From Nonomuraea coxensis DSM 45129 (lineage in GTDB: Bacteria > Actinomycetota > Actinomycetes > Streptosporangiales > Streptosporangiaceae): 64,000 nt of DNA. Location: NCBI RefSeq assembly GCF_019397265.1, contig NZ_CP068985.1, positions 6,979,001 to 7,043,000 on the forward strand, written 5' to 3'. The notes beneath the pieces were generated by a model. It was given only the letters and a program-made list of their open reading frames with translations, had not been told where the DNA came from and made no database searches. The position numbers and the translations under genes were made by a program. Positions 1 to 8,627 of the stretch are shown here, one piece after another; position 1 is the first letter of the stretch; every line of letters starts with the position of its first letter.

Positions 1-6
1 AAGACG

Positions 7-957
7 GTGGCCCTGCCCGATTTCCTGATCGCGGGCGTGCCCAAAGCCGGCACGACCGCCCTGCACACAGCGCTGCGGCAGCATCCCGAACTCTACCTGC
101 CCACGATCAAGGAACCGAAGTTCTTCCTCACCGACGGCCCGCCGCCCGAGCGCGGCGGCCCCGGCGACGTGGAGACCTACCGGGAGCACGTCTGGCGGCT
201 CGAGGAGTACGAGGCGCTGTTCGCCGACGCGCCCGCGGGCGCGCTGACCGGCGAGTCCACCCCGTTCTACCTCTACGACGCCGGGGCGCGCCGCCGGATC
301 AGGTCCCTCGTCCCGGACGTCCGGATCATCGTCACGCTGCGGGACCCCGTCGAGCGCGCCCACTCCAACTGGACGCACCTCTGGTCGGCCGGGCTTGAGC
401 CGATCGGCGACCTCGTACGCGCCTGCGAGGCCGAGCCGGAGCGCGTCGCCGCCGGCTGGTCGCACTTCTGGCACTACGTCGGCCTCGGCCGCTACGGCGA
501 GCAGCTGGCCGACCTGTTCGAGCTGTTCCCGCGCGAGCAGGTGCTCGTCTTCCGCTACCGGGACGTCGTGGACCGCCCGGCCGAGACCCTCGACCGCATC
601 TGCGCCTTCCTCGGCGTGCGGCAAGGGCTGCTCACCGAGGTGCCCCGGCGGAACGTGACCGCGCACCCCGCCCCCGGCGCCCGGCACGCCGTGCTGTCCA
701 CGCTGGCCCGCCGCCTGCCCGCCCTGGCCCGGCCGATCGAGGGCCTGCTCCAGCACCGGGGCGAGGCCCGCCGCCCGCTGTCGTGGGAGCGGCGGCAGCG
801 GCTCATCCCGTACTTCGCCGAGGACGTCGCGCTGCTCCAGCGGGTCACCGGCGAGGACTTCGGCGACTGGCTGCGGCCGAGGGAACGCTCCGGCGGCCTG
901 GTCGGCGTCCGGCCGCCGGGGCAGCGGCAGTCACGCAACGGCCGCCGCGGCCGATGA
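7..957 (+). CDS. Sulfotransferase family protein
   Basis: This 316-aa protein is a PAPS-dependent sulfotransferase that would move a sulfonate group onto a carbohydrate or small-molecule hydroxyl. The N-terminus FLIAGVPKAGTTAL is the 5'-phosphosulfate loop of the family, and VRIIVTLRDPVERAHSNW is the 3'-phosphate-binding motif with the expected Arg and Ser. The length fits a complete single-domain enzyme. The start is the first in-frame GTG, only six bases inside the window edge, so an upstream start cannot be excluded. The acceptor cannot be read from sequence. The last 25 residues are basic and low-complexity. Confidence 0.85.
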   Translation: MALPDFLIAGVPKAGTTALHTALRQHPELYLPTIKEPKFFLTDGPPPERGGPGDVETYREHVWRLEEYEALFADAPAGALTGESTPFYLYDAGARRRIRSLVPDVRIIVTLRDPVERAHSNWTHLWSAGLEPIGDLVRACEAEPERVAAGWSHFWHYVGLGRYGEQLADLFELFPREQVLVFRYRDVVDRPAETLDRICAFLGVRQGLLTEVPRRNVTAHPAPGARHAVLSTLARRLPALARPIEGLLQHRGEARRPLSWERRQRLIPYFAEDVALLQRVTGEDFGDWLRPRERSGGLVGVRPPGQRQSRNGRRGR

Positions 958-958
958 G

Positions 959-1855
959 CTAGCGCAGCTCGGTGCGCAGCTCGTGGGCGCCGTCCTCGCG
1001 GGTGTACTCGTAGTAGAGGCGGGTCCCGCCGCCGGGCAGGTCCACGAGCTCCAGGTAGCGCAGGCCGCCGCCGCCGTACGGCGAGCGCGCCGCGGGCCGC
1101 TCGCCCACGGCGGTCAGCGCGGCGGGATCGGCCCCGGTCGCGATGCCGGTGCGCTCCTCGTAGTTCTCGTCCGCGCCGGCCCGGCCGTCGTAGAAGGCCA
1201 CCACCCGGTCGCCGTCGAAACGCACCGCGCTCACGCGGACGCCGCGCGCGTCCCACAGCCCCGGCCGGCCGCTCAGCGCCGTGCCCTGCCAGGTCCACTC
1301 CAGGCCGTCGGAGCTGGTGGCGTAGTCGGTGACCATCCGGTCGGCCTCGTCGGGGTCGGCGAGCGGGTGGCAGGAGGCCCACAGGTGCCACACGCCGTCC
1401 CGCCTGACGATCACGGTGTCCTTCACGCCGGTCTTCGGATCGCCGGGCAGGACCGTGACGCGGGTGCGGGGGTCGAACGCGCCGGGCTCGCCGGCCTCCA
1501 GCGCCTCCACCCGCCAGTGCTTGGTGCCGGTGGTGGCGCAGCTCAGGTAGAGCCGCCAGCGCCCGTCGGGCAGGCGGACGAGGGAGGGCCGCTCCAGCGA
1601 CTCGGCGTCCATCTCCTCCCGCGTGATCGTGGTGAGCGTCTCGAAGCGCTCGCCGTCCACGGAGCGGGCGATCACCACCGCGTAGCCGCGGCCCTGCCCG
1701 ACGGGGCGGCGCAGCCGGTAGGCCAGGTGGATGAGCCCGTCGGCGGCGACGGCGCTGGGCGCGCCCGCCCAGTGCCCCTCCCCCGGCGACGGCGGCGCGA
1801 TCGCCACGCGGGCGCGGGCCGGGTCGGGCAGGAGGGCGTTCTCGTCGATCGGCAT
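959..1855 (-). CDS. Five-bladed beta-propeller (GH43/GH32-like) protein
   Basis: About 298 aa, cytosolic, with no signal peptide. The repeating blades (GLIHLAYRLRR, GRWRLYLSCATTG, GVWHLWASCHPLADPDEADR, DRVVAFYDGRAG, TRLYYEYTR) are typical of the glycosidase-type five-bladed propeller fold. I see no clear catalytic triad, so hydrolase activity is only possible. The start at the MPIDEN codon is preferred over two upstream in-frame ATGs because the extra N-terminus is unlike the fold. A TACGCT box lies 7 nt upstream, which suggests a nearly leaderless mRNA. It faces the sulfotransferase and ends one base after that gene's stop. Confidence 0.7.
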   Translation of the reverse strand: MPIDENALLPDPARARVAIAPPSPGEGHWAGAPSAVAADGLIHLAYRLRRPVGQGRGYAVVIARSVDGERFETLTTITREEMDAESLERPSLVRLPDGRWRLYLSCATTGTKHWRVEALEAGEPGAFDPRTRVTVLPGDPKTGVKDTVIVRRDGVWHLWASCHPLADPDEADRMVTDYATSSDGLEWTWQGTALSGRPGLWDARGVRVSAVRFDGDRVVAFYDGRAGADENYEERTGIATGADPAALTAVGERPAARSPYGGGGLRYLELVDLPGGGTRLYYEYTREDGAHELRTELR

Positions 1856-1935
1856 GGGACCGAGCGTAGGGCTGGACGGGGTGCCGGGCATCGCCGCTTG
1901 CCCCTTCTTTATGGTTCTCCTCATTGCCTATGGAC

Positions 1936-1963
1936 TTTACCGGGAACCTGGGGCTTCTACCCT
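1936..1963 (+). promoter_or_regulatory. Leaderless promoter candidate of the glycosylase gene
   Basis: TTTACC (1936-1941), 16-bp spacer and TACCCT (1958-1963), with exactly six bases before the ATG at 1970. That geometry puts the +1 on the start codon, as in many actinomycete leaderless genes. No ribosome binding site precedes the ATG. Confidence 0.45.
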
Positions 1964-1969
1964 ACCTGT

Positions 1970-2878
1970 ATGACCCCGCACACCTTCACGATCACCGCCG
2001 ACGGCCCGTTCGACTTCGGCGGTTGCCTGCGCTTCGCCGAGGACTGGCCCGCCACCAGCGCGCTGCCCTCCGACGGGCGGGCGCTGCGCTTCGCCTACTG
2101 CGCGGAGCACGACTGGAAGCCGATCGGGGTGCGGGTGACGGCGGCGCCGGGCGGGGTCGAGGTGGCCACCACGCGGCCCGCGGGCCCGTCCATCCGCGGC
2201 GAGGTGGCGCGGATCCTCTCCCTCGACGTCGACGGCACGGGCTTCCCGAAGATCGGCGAGGCCGACCCCGTCCTCGGCGACGTGCAGCGGCGGCGTCCCG
2301 GGCTGCGCCCGCTGTGCTTCTGGAGCCCGTGGGAGGCGGCGTGCTGGGCGGTCGTCGTACAGCGCTCGTCGATGCTCGTCGCCTCGCGCGTCAAGCAGCG
2401 CATCGCCGCGCGCTTCGGCGCCGAGGTCGTCGTGGACGGGCAGGCGTTCCAGGCGTTCCCGCCGCCGGTGTCGCTGCTGGAGGCGGGCGGGCTCGGGCTG
2501 CCCGCGCAGAAGGAGGAGTGGGTGCGCGGCCTGGCGCAGGCGGCGCTCGACGGTGTGCTGACCACCGAGCACCTGCGCTCGCTCGCCCCCGAGGAGGCGC
2601 TGGCCGAGCTGCGCGCCCTGCCCGGGGTGGGTCCGTTCTCCGCCGGGCTCATCCTGATCCGCGGCGCGGGCGCGCCGGACGCCTTCCCCGGCGACGAGCC
2701 GCGGCTGTTCGCGATCCTGCGGGAGGCGTACGGCCTGCCCGAGGACGCCCCGCCGGCCGCCTACCGCGCGCTGGCCGAGGCGTGGCGGCCCTACCGTTCG
2801 TGGGCGTCCTTCCTGTTCCGCGCCACGGCCTACGACCAGGCGCTCACGCGGCCGGATCCACAGGCAGCTCGACGGTGA
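1970..2878 (+). CDS. DNA-3-methyladenine glycosylase II (AlkA/HhH-GPD family)
   Basis: This 302-aa protein is a helix-hairpin-helix base-excision DNA glycosylase that would remove alkylated bases. The hairpin is LRALPGVGPFSAGLILIRG (about residues 213-231), and the catalytic Asp is expected in the AFPGDEPRLF segment that follows, matching the spacing in AlkA. The N-terminal 100 residues form the beta-rich AlkA_N-like domain. An in-frame extension upstream runs antisense through the propeller gene and is rejected; the start is the ATG directly after the leaderless promoter. The 3' end overlaps the convergent kinase gene by 35 bp. Confidence 0.82.
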   Translation: MTPHTFTITADGPFDFGGCLRFAEDWPATSALPSDGRALRFAYCAEHDWKPIGVRVTAAPGGVEVATTRPAGPSIRGEVARILSLDVDGTGFPKIGEADPVLGDVQRRRPGLRPLCFWSPWEAACWAVVVQRSSMLVASRVKQRIAARFGAEVVVDGQAFQAFPPPVSLLEAGGLGLPAQKEEWVRGLAQAALDGVLTTEHLRSLAPEEALAELRALPGVGPFSAGLILIRGAGAPDAFPGDEPRLFAILREAYGLPEDAPPAAYRALAEAWRPYRSWASFLFRATAYDQALTRPDPQAARR

Positions 2879-3986
2879 CGGTCAGGCCGCCCTCCTCGCG
2901 CGGCCAGCCGGTGACCGTGCCGCCGTGGGCCTCGGCGATGACCTTGACGATCGACAGCCCGAGCCCGCTCCCCCGGTCCGAGCGCAGCCGGTCGCCGTGC
3001 AGCCGCCGGAACGGCTCGAAGATCGTCTCCATCTCGTACGCCGGCACGGGCAGCCCGGTGTTGGCCACGACCAGCTCGACCCGCTCGGCCCTGCGCCGCG
3101 TCGAGACCCAGACCTCGCCCTTCGGGTGGTTGTGCCGGATCGCGTTCTCCAGCAGGTTCTGCACCAGCCGCTCCACCAGCACCGCCTCACCGGTGGTCGG
3201 CGCGGGGTCGAGCAGCCGGTGGATGGTCACCTCCCGCTCGGCGGCCTCGGCGGCGGCCTGGTCCAGCACGTGCTCGGCCACGTCCGTCAGGTCGAACGGC
3301 CGCCGGTCCAGCACCGCCTGCTCGCCTTCGGCCAGCGCCAGCAGGCCGTCGATGAGGCGTTCGTGCCGGGCGTTGACCAGCAGCAGCGACTCGCCGAGCC
3401 GCTTGACGTCGTCGGTGGCGTCGGGCCGGCGCACGGCCACGTCCACGAGGGTTCTGTTGATCGTCAGCGGAGTGCGCAGCTCGTGTGAGGCGTTCGCGAC
3501 GAACTTGCGCTGCGCGTCGAACGCGCGGGCCAGCCGGCCGAGCATGGTGTCGAAGACGTCGGCCAGCTCCTTCATCTCCTCGCGCGGGCCCTCGTAGGCG
3601 ATGCGCTCGGTGAGGTCGTGGCTCTGGGCGACCTGGCGGGCGGTCTCGGTCATCCGGCGCAGCGGCCGCAGCACCCAGCCGGCCGTCCGCCAGCCGAGGG
3701 CGAACGCCCCCGCCGCGCCTGCCACCACGACGAGCGCGCCGACGTCGCGCACCGCCTGGAGGGTGTCGCGCTGGTAGGCGGCGCGCACCCGCATCGCCTG
3801 CCTGCGCGCCAGCTCGTACGTGTGCTGGTTCCTGCAGACCCCCTCCGGGGTGCACGCGGGCGTGAGCAGGTCGGCGCGATATTCGAGGCTGGAGCGCGCG
3901 ACGAGCCACACGCCGGCGAGCACGAGGGCGCCGAGGACGAGGAACGTCACGGCGCAGGCCACGGCGAAGCGGAGACGCGCGCTCAT
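2844..3986 (-). CDS. Two-component sensor histidine kinase (HAMP-HisKA-HATPase)
   Basis: This 380-aa membrane kinase phosphorylates the response regulator encoded just upstream. An N-terminal TM (RFAVACAVTFLVLGALVLAGV) is followed by a short extracytoplasmic loop of about 65 aa with two Cys (TPACTPEGVC), a second TM, HAMP, the phosphoacceptor H box (FVANASHELRTPL), N box (LLENAIRHN), and G boxes (DRGSGLGLSI). The start overlaps the regulator stop by 4 nt (ATGA), indicating translational coupling. The two loop Cys could form a disulfide or sense redox state, but the signal is unknown. Confidence 0.93.
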   Translation of the reverse strand: MSARLRFAVACAVTFLVLGALVLAGVWLVARSSLEYRADLLTPACTPEGVCRNQHTYELARRQAMRVRAAYQRDTLQAVRDVGALVVVAGAAGAFALGWRTAGWVLRPLRRMTETARQVAQSHDLTERIAYEGPREEMKELADVFDTMLGRLARAFDAQRKFVANASHELRTPLTINRTLVDVAVRRPDATDDVKRLGESLLLVNARHERLIDGLLALAEGEQAVLDRRPFDLTDVAEHVLDQAAAEAAEREVTIHRLLDPAPTTGEAVLVERLVQNLLENAIRHNHPKGEVWVSTRRRAERVELVVANTGLPVPAYEMETIFEPFRRLHGDRLRSDRGSGLGLSIVKVIAEAHGGTVTGWPREEGGLTVTVELPVDPAA

Positions 3987-4639
3987 CGGATGCGGTAGCC
4001 CGATCCCGGCACGGTCTCGATGACCTGGGGCTCGCCGAGCTTCTTGCGCAGCTTCATGACCGTGGTGCGCACGGTGTTGGTGAACGGGTCGATGTGCTCG
4101 TCCCACACCTTCTCCAGCAGGTCCTCGGCCGAGACGACCGCGCCGCGGGCGCGCAGCAGCTCGGCCAGCACGCCGAACTCCTTGCGGGCCAGGGGAACGT
4201 ACACGCCGTCGCGGAACACCTGCCGGTGCGCCCAGTCCAGCCGGACCCCGGCCCGCTCCAGCAGGGGCGGGTCGGCCTTCCTCGCCCGGCGGCCGAGCGC
4301 GTGCACGCGGGCCACCAGCTCCTCGAACGCGAACGGCTTGGGCAGGTAGTCGTCGGCCCCCAGCGACAGCCCGCGCACGCGGTCGCGCACGTCCCGGGCG
4401 GCGGTCAGCATCAGCACCCTGACCAGCCACTCCCGCTCCACGACGGTCCTGCACACCTCGTCGCCGTGCACCTGGGGCAGGTCGCGGTCGAGGACGAGGA
4501 CGTCGTAGTCGTGCACGGCGAGGCGTTCCAGCGCGGCCTCGCCGTCGTAGGCGACGTCCACCGCCAGTGCCTCGCCCCGCAGCCCTTCGGCGATCGAGTC
4601 GGCGAGCATCTTCTCGTCCTCAGCCACCAGCACCCGCAC
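3983..4639 (-). CDS. OmpR/PhoB-family response regulator
   Basis: 218 aa. The receiver domain has the acidic pair EDE, phosphoacceptor Asp in VLVLDRDLP, Thr in MLTAA and Lys in PKPF. The winged-helix C-terminus (RKEFGVLAELL...VRTTVMKLRKKLG...TVPGSGYRIR) is the OmpR type. An upstream in-frame GTG would add eight residues, but GGGGGAG lies 6 nt before the GTG used here and sits inside that extension, so this start is better. First gene of a two-gene operon with the kinase; the target genes are unknown. Confidence 0.92.
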   Translation of the reverse strand: MRVLVAEDEKMLADSIAEGLRGEALAVDVAYDGEAALERLAVHDYDVLVLDRDLPQVHGDEVCRTVVEREWLVRVLMLTAARDVRDRVRGLSLGADDYLPKPFAFEELVARVHALGRRARKADPPLLERAGVRLDWAHRQVFRDGVYVPLARKEFGVLAELLRARGAVVSAEDLLEKVWDEHIDPFTNTVRTTVMKLRKKLGEPQVIETVPGSGYRIR

Positions 4640-4796
4640 GCGCGCTCCCCCTGCGAGATCCACGAACGGCGACGATCATCGCCGAACCCACATAACGCCC
4701 GCATAACCACATCTCGTGACGATCAGGTTATCGGCCGTCCGCTGGACTGCCTGGCCTACGGCCGGAACCGCCGGCCCGCCGCACGGGAGGACGTCC

Positions 4797-6506
4797 GTGA
4801 CCGCCCGACCGCTCCGGACGCACCGGCTGTTCTGCTGCGTGCTCGCCCTGGCCGCCGCGTTGCGCGTGCTCGTCATGCTCGGCTACGACACGGCGCAGGT
4901 CTACTGGTACGACTCCTTCACCTACCTGGACACCGCCGTGCACCCGCGTCCGCAGGGCGCGTTCCACCCCGCCGGGTACTCGTGGTTCCTGCGGGCGCTG
5001 CTCCCCTTCCACAGCGTCCGGCTCGTGGCCGGGGTCCAGCACGTGATGGGCCTCGGGATCGCGGTGATGATGTACGTCCTGCTGCGCCGGCGCTCGCTGC
5101 CCGGCTGGGGGGCGACGCTGGCCACCGTGCCCGTCCTGTTCGCCCCGGCGTTCGTCCGCCTGGAGCACGCGGTGCTGTCCGACCTCCAGGTGATCTTCCT
5201 GGTGACGGCCGCGCTGCTGGCCCTCATGTGGCGGCCCGGGGAGATCTCCGTCAGGGCCGCCGCCGCGGCGGGCCTGCTGCTCGCCCTGGCCGGGCTGACC
5301 CGCACCGCCGCCGTGCCGCTGCTCGGCCTGGCCGCGCTCTGGCTGCTGCTGCGCCGCACGCCCTGGCGGCGGGTCGTCGCGCTGGCGCTCGCGGGCGGCC
5401 TGCCGCTGCTGGCCTACGCCGGCTGGTACGCCCAGCACCACGGCAGGTTCGGCCTGAGCGGCTCGGACGGGGTGGCACTGTGGGCGCGCACGATGACGTT
5501 CGCCGACTGCTCGGTGATCAAACCGCCGCCCGGCCTGGCCCCGCTCTGCCCGAACGGCACCGTCGTGGACGCCGCCTCCGAGTACGTCTGGGCCCCGGGC
5601 TCCGCGCTCAACCGCCTGCCCGGCGACCGCTTCTCGCACAACGACGCGGCCCGCTCGTTCGCGCTGGCCGCGATCGCCGCCCAGCCGCTCGACTACCTGC
5701 GGGAGGTGGTCAGGGACACCTCGCTGGCCTTCACCTGGGAGCCGGTCGCGCATCCGAAGCGGGTGGTGCCCGCGGTGACCTTTCCGGTCGGGTCGTGGCC
5801 GCTGCCCGAGGAGCACCCGCTCATCGGGAAGGTCCGCGCCGAGTACGACCAGGACCTCCGCGGGATGTCGTCCGTCGAGCCGTACGCGTCGGTCCTGGCC
5901 GCCTACCCGTACCCGTGGTGGCTGCACGGCCCGCTGTCGGCGGCGCTGCTGCTGGCCGGCGGCCTCGGCGTGGCCGCCGGGCCGGGGCGGCGGGCCGTGC
6001 TGCTGCCGTGGGCGTTCGCGATGTTCCTGCTCGTCGCGCCGGTGGCCGCGCTCGACTTCGACCACCGGTACGTGCTGCCCGCCGTCCCGCCCGCGTGCCT
6101 GGCCGCCGCGCTGGCGTCAGGAAGCCTGCACCGACGCCTCCGTCCTGGCCACCGCCGGGCGGCGCTCCGCACCCGTGCGCCGGAACAGGATGGCCCGCGC
6201 CGCCACGGCCACGCAGACCGCGCCGAGCAGCAGTCCCCAGGCCACGTCGCTGAGGAAGTGCATCCCCCGGTACACGCGGGAGAACGCCACGCTCAGCGGC
6301 GCGGCGACGCCGAGCACCCAGATCACCACCTGCAGCGCCCGGCTGCGCGTGTGCGTGGCGAGCACGAGCGCGAGCCCGCAGTAGAACGCGACCGCCGCGC
6401 TGACGTGCCCGGACGGGAAGCTGGAGGTGGGCGGAGCCGGGTCGAGGTGTTCCACAGGCGGCCGGTGCCGGCCGACGACCTCGGTGGTGCCGAGGAAGAC
6501 CAGTGA
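4797..6506 (+). CDS. GT-C fold membrane glycosyltransferase (PMT/ArnT-like)
   Basis: A polytopic protein with about ten hydrophobic segments, and an acidic first extracytoplasmic loop (YWYDSFTYLD) characteristic of polyprenyl-phosphate-sugar-dependent GT-C enzymes. It probably transfers a sugar to a lipid or cell-wall acceptor outside the membrane. GGGAGG six bases before the GTG fixes the start. The believable protein ends near 6116 (about 440 aa), but the frame stays open to 6506, antisense to the PAP2 gene. The last 130 residues are His/Arg/Gly-rich with no hydrophobic segment, as expected of an antisense shadow. Either a stop was lost or a real long convergent overlap exists. Confidence 0.75.
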   Translation: MTARPLRTHRLFCCVLALAAALRVLVMLGYDTAQVYWYDSFTYLDTAVHPRPQGAFHPAGYSWFLRALLPFHSVRLVAGVQHVMGLGIAVMMYVLLRRRSLPGWGATLATVPVLFAPAFVRLEHAVLSDLQVIFLVTAALLALMWRPGEISVRAAAAAGLLLALAGLTRTAAVPLLGLAALWLLLRRTPWRRVVALALAGGLPLLAYAGWYAQHHGRFGLSGSDGVALWARTMTFADCSVIKPPPGLAPLCPNGTVVDAASEYVWAPGSALNRLPGDRFSHNDAARSFALAAIAAQPLDYLREVVRDTSLAFTWEPVAHPKRVVPAVTFPVGSWPLPEEHPLIGKVRAEYDQDLRGMSSVEPYASVLAAYPYPWWLHGPLSAALLLAGGLGVAAGPGRRAVLLPWAFAMFLLVAPVAALDFDHRYVLPAVPPACLAAALASGSLHRRLRPGHRRAALRTRAPEQDGPRRHGHADRAEQQSPGHVAEEVHPPVHAGERHAQRRGDAEHPDHHLQRPAARVRGEHEREPAVERDRRADVPGREAGGGRSRVEVFHRRPVPADDLGGAEEDQ

Positions 6507-6803
6507 CTGGCTCCACACCGCGACGATCAGGAAGACCGACTCCAGCCAGCGTTTCCACACCAGCCGGAACGCGACCGCGGCGATCGCGGTGAGCGCGACG
6601 ATGTAGGGGGTGTCGGACAGGCTGCTGCCGAAGTCGGTGAGGGTGTTCCAGTCGGAGGTCCGGTCGGCGGCCAGCGCCCGGCTCAGCCCGGCCTCCCCGG
6701 TGGGCCAGGCGAGGATCGCCCGGCCGGCCCCGTACGTCACGGCGGCCAGCAGCACCAGCGGTAAGAAGATCGTCGAGGCGTAGTACTTCACGTGCTCACT
6801 CAT
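6117..6803 (-). CDS. PAP2-family membrane phosphatase
   Basis: 228-aa integral membrane phosphatase of the type-2 phosphatidic acid phosphatase superfamily, acting on phosphatidate, undecaprenyl pyrophosphate or a prenyl phosphate. The C1 motif is VGRHRPPVE, C2 is SSFPSGH, and C3 is SRVYRGMHFLSD with the catalytic His. Five or six TM segments fit the family. C1 lacks the usual leading Lys, so activity could be altered. Its ATG overlaps the end of the next PAP2 gene by 8 nt; the two are paralogues in one operon. Confidence 0.88.
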   Translation of the reverse strand: MSEHVKYYASTIFLPLVLLAAVTYGAGRAILAWPTGEAGLSRALAADRTSDWNTLTDFGSSLSDTPYIVALTAIAAVAFRLVWKRWLESVFLIVAVWSQSLVFLGTTEVVGRHRPPVEHLDPAPPTSSFPSGHVSAAVAFYCGLALVLATHTRSRALQVVIWVLGVAAPLSVAFSRVYRGMHFLSDVAWGLLLGAVCVAVAARAILFRRTGAERRPAVARTEASVQAS

Positions 6804-7527
6804 GGGTCACCTTCACCGATTCCGGTTCCACTCCTTCGCTCACCGGCGAGGCCGGTCTGCGCCCCTGCTTGCGCCGCCACGTCTCGAAGGCCGCCGCCGT
6901 CGCGGCGATCACCGCCGCGCCCAGCACGATGCCGCCCACCACGTCGCTCACCCAGTGCACGCCGAGCGCCACCCGCGTGTACGCCACCGACAGCACCACG
7001 AACCCGCCTGCCGCCCACGCCACCCGCCGCCCCCACCGGGGCAGCGAGGGCAGCAGGAGCAGGATGAGCACGCCCACGCCGAGCGTCACGTTGACCGCGT
7101 GCCCCGACGGGAACGACTCGCCGGGCGCGAGCGCGACCGGGTCGGGGAGGTGCGGCCTGGCCCGCGCCACGACGATCTTCAGCGCGAGCCCGAGCAGCCC
7201 GCCGACGACCATGGTGGTGACCGCCCACGCGGCCAGCCGGGGCGCGCCCCGGTACAGCAGCCAGGCGGCGTACAGGCCGACCGCGATCCGCCACGGCCAC
7301 GGCCCGAACACGTCCGTCCAGACGATCAGCACCGTGGTCATGCGGGGATGGTCGAGCGCGTACGCGTGCAGGTTCACCGCGACCTGGTGGTCCAGGCCGT
7401 TCAGCGGCATCTTGGCCACGACGAGGAGAAGGGTGAACGGGACCATGATCAGCACCACGGCGACACTCGCCAGCGCCAGCCGCAGCCCCAGGCCGCGGTC
7501 AGGATCTTTGAGCTGTGGACGCCTCAC
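6796..7527 (-). CDS. PAP2-family membrane phosphatase
   Basis: 243 aa with all three motifs: KIVVARARPHLPDP (C1), ESFPSGHAVN (C2) and YTRVALGVHWVSD (C3, Thr for the usual Ser). Hydrophobic segments at about 15-38, 75-100, 105-125, 150-200 match the six-helix core. First gene of the pair; the divergent lipid kinase starts about 100 bp upstream, so lipid phosphorylation and dephosphorylation are encoded side by side. Confidence 0.88.
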   Translation of the reverse strand: MRRPQLKDPDRGLGLRLALASVAVVLIMVPFTLLLVVAKMPLNGLDHQVAVNLHAYALDHPRMTTVLIVWTDVFGPWPWRIAVGLYAAWLLYRGAPRLAAWAVTTMVVGGLLGLALKIVVARARPHLPDPVALAPGESFPSGHAVNVTLGVGVLILLLLPSLPRWGRRVAWAAGGFVVLSVAYTRVALGVHWVSDVVGGIVLGAAVIAATAAAFETWRRKQGRRPASPVSEGVEPESVKVTHE

Positions 7528-7629
7528 GTTCTCCGGTCCTTCCCCTCGGCTGCGCGTCCGCCACGGCTACCCAGCCGGCGCGCGATAATGCCCTGCCTGA
7601 CAGGCTTCGGTGAGGGTAGTCGGAGAGGC

Positions 7630-8514
7630 ATGTCCCCCACCGTGGCGGTGATCGCCCACCGCAAGAAGACGTTGGGAGCCGGCCTGGACCGGCTCCGGGT
7701 GCTCATCACCGAGGAAGGCGTCGGCGACCTGCTCTGGTACGAGGTGCCGAAGAGCAAGAAGGCGCCCAAGAAGGTGCGCAAGGCGCTGAAGAAGGGCGCC
7801 GAGCTGGTGTTCGTCTGGGGCGGCGACGGCATGGTGCAGCGCTGCGCCGACGCGCTCGCCGACTCCAAGGTGCCGATGGCCATCCTGCCCGCCGGCACCG
7901 CAAACCTGTTCGCCGGCAACCTCGGCATCCCCGTCGACCTGGAGGAGGCCGTGCGGATCGGCTTCCACGGGCGGCGCGAGCGGCTGGACCTGGGCGTGGT
8001 CAACGGCGAGCACTTCGCCGTGATGGCCGGGGCCGGGTTCGACGCGGAGATGATCGCGGCGACCGACGGGGCGGCCAAGCGGCGGCTCGGCAGGCTGAGC
8101 TACGTCAAGGCGGCCGTCCAGGGCGTCGGCGGCCCGCTGGTGCCGATGACGATCGACGTGGACGGCACCACCTGGTTCGACGGCATGGCGAGCTGCCTGC
8201 TGCTGGGCAACGTGAGCACGATCGCGGGCGGCATCGAGGCGTTCGACGACGCCCGGCCGGACGACGGCTGGCTGGACGTGGGCGTCTCGACCGCCAAGGG
8301 GCCGGTGCAGTGGGCGCGGGTGCTCGGCAGGATGGCGGCCGGGCGCTCCGACGAGTCGCCGTTCGTGCGGATCACGCGGGCGCGGAAGGTGTCGGCGCGG
8401 TTCGGGTCGCCGCTGACGTACGAGTTGGACGGCGGCGACCGGGACAGCGTCACGGAGATCGAGGCGAAGGCCGCTCCGGGCGCGCTCACGATCTGCCTGC
8501 CGCCCGCGCCGTGA
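7630..8514 (+). CDS. Diacylglycerol/lipid kinase family protein
   Basis: 294 aa, DAGK catalytic domain. The nucleotide-binding GGDGMVQR motif (about residues 62-69) and LPAGTANLFAGNLGIP phosphate/Mg loop are clear, and the C-terminal half is the beta-sandwich lipid-binding domain. The likely reaction is ATP-dependent phosphorylation of diacylglycerol or a related lipid, opposing the PAP2 enzymes encoded next door. The ATG at 7630 has GGAGAGG 2-3 bases upstream; the longer open frame upstream is antisense to the PAP2 gene. A Lys-rich stretch at residues 35-58 is unusual. Confidence 0.87.
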   Translation: MSPTVAVIAHRKKTLGAGLDRLRVLITEEGVGDLLWYEVPKSKKAPKKVRKALKKGAELVFVWGGDGMVQRCADALADSKVPMAILPAGTANLFAGNLGIPVDLEEAVRIGFHGRRERLDLGVVNGEHFAVMAGAGFDAEMIAATDGAAKRRLGRLSYVKAAVQGVGGPLVPMTIDVDGTTWFDGMASCLLLGNVSTIAGGIEAFDDARPDDGWLDVGVSTAKGPVQWARVLGRMAAGRSDESPFVRITRARKVSARFGSPLTYELDGGDRDSVTEIEAKAAPGALTICLPPAP

Positions 8515-8627
8515 CCGGGATCACCGCTTTGAGCTGGACTCCTCCGAATGGCCGTGACCGGCCTGGGTAGCGGACGACGCCTGACAGGAAGACACCTATG
8601 TCACGGCGTATGCCGAGGAGTTCTGTT

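Noticed and set aside
4094..6253. 719-codon open frame and other long frames on the opposite or alternative strand
   Set aside because: They are His/Arg/Pro/Gly-rich with no domain content, and each is fully explained by GC-driven absence of stops opposite a recognisable gene.
8547..8570. Catalase promoter as a full SigB site
   Set aside because: Only the GGGTAG half matches; no GTTT at 13-16 nt upstream, so it is mentioned only as a shared box.
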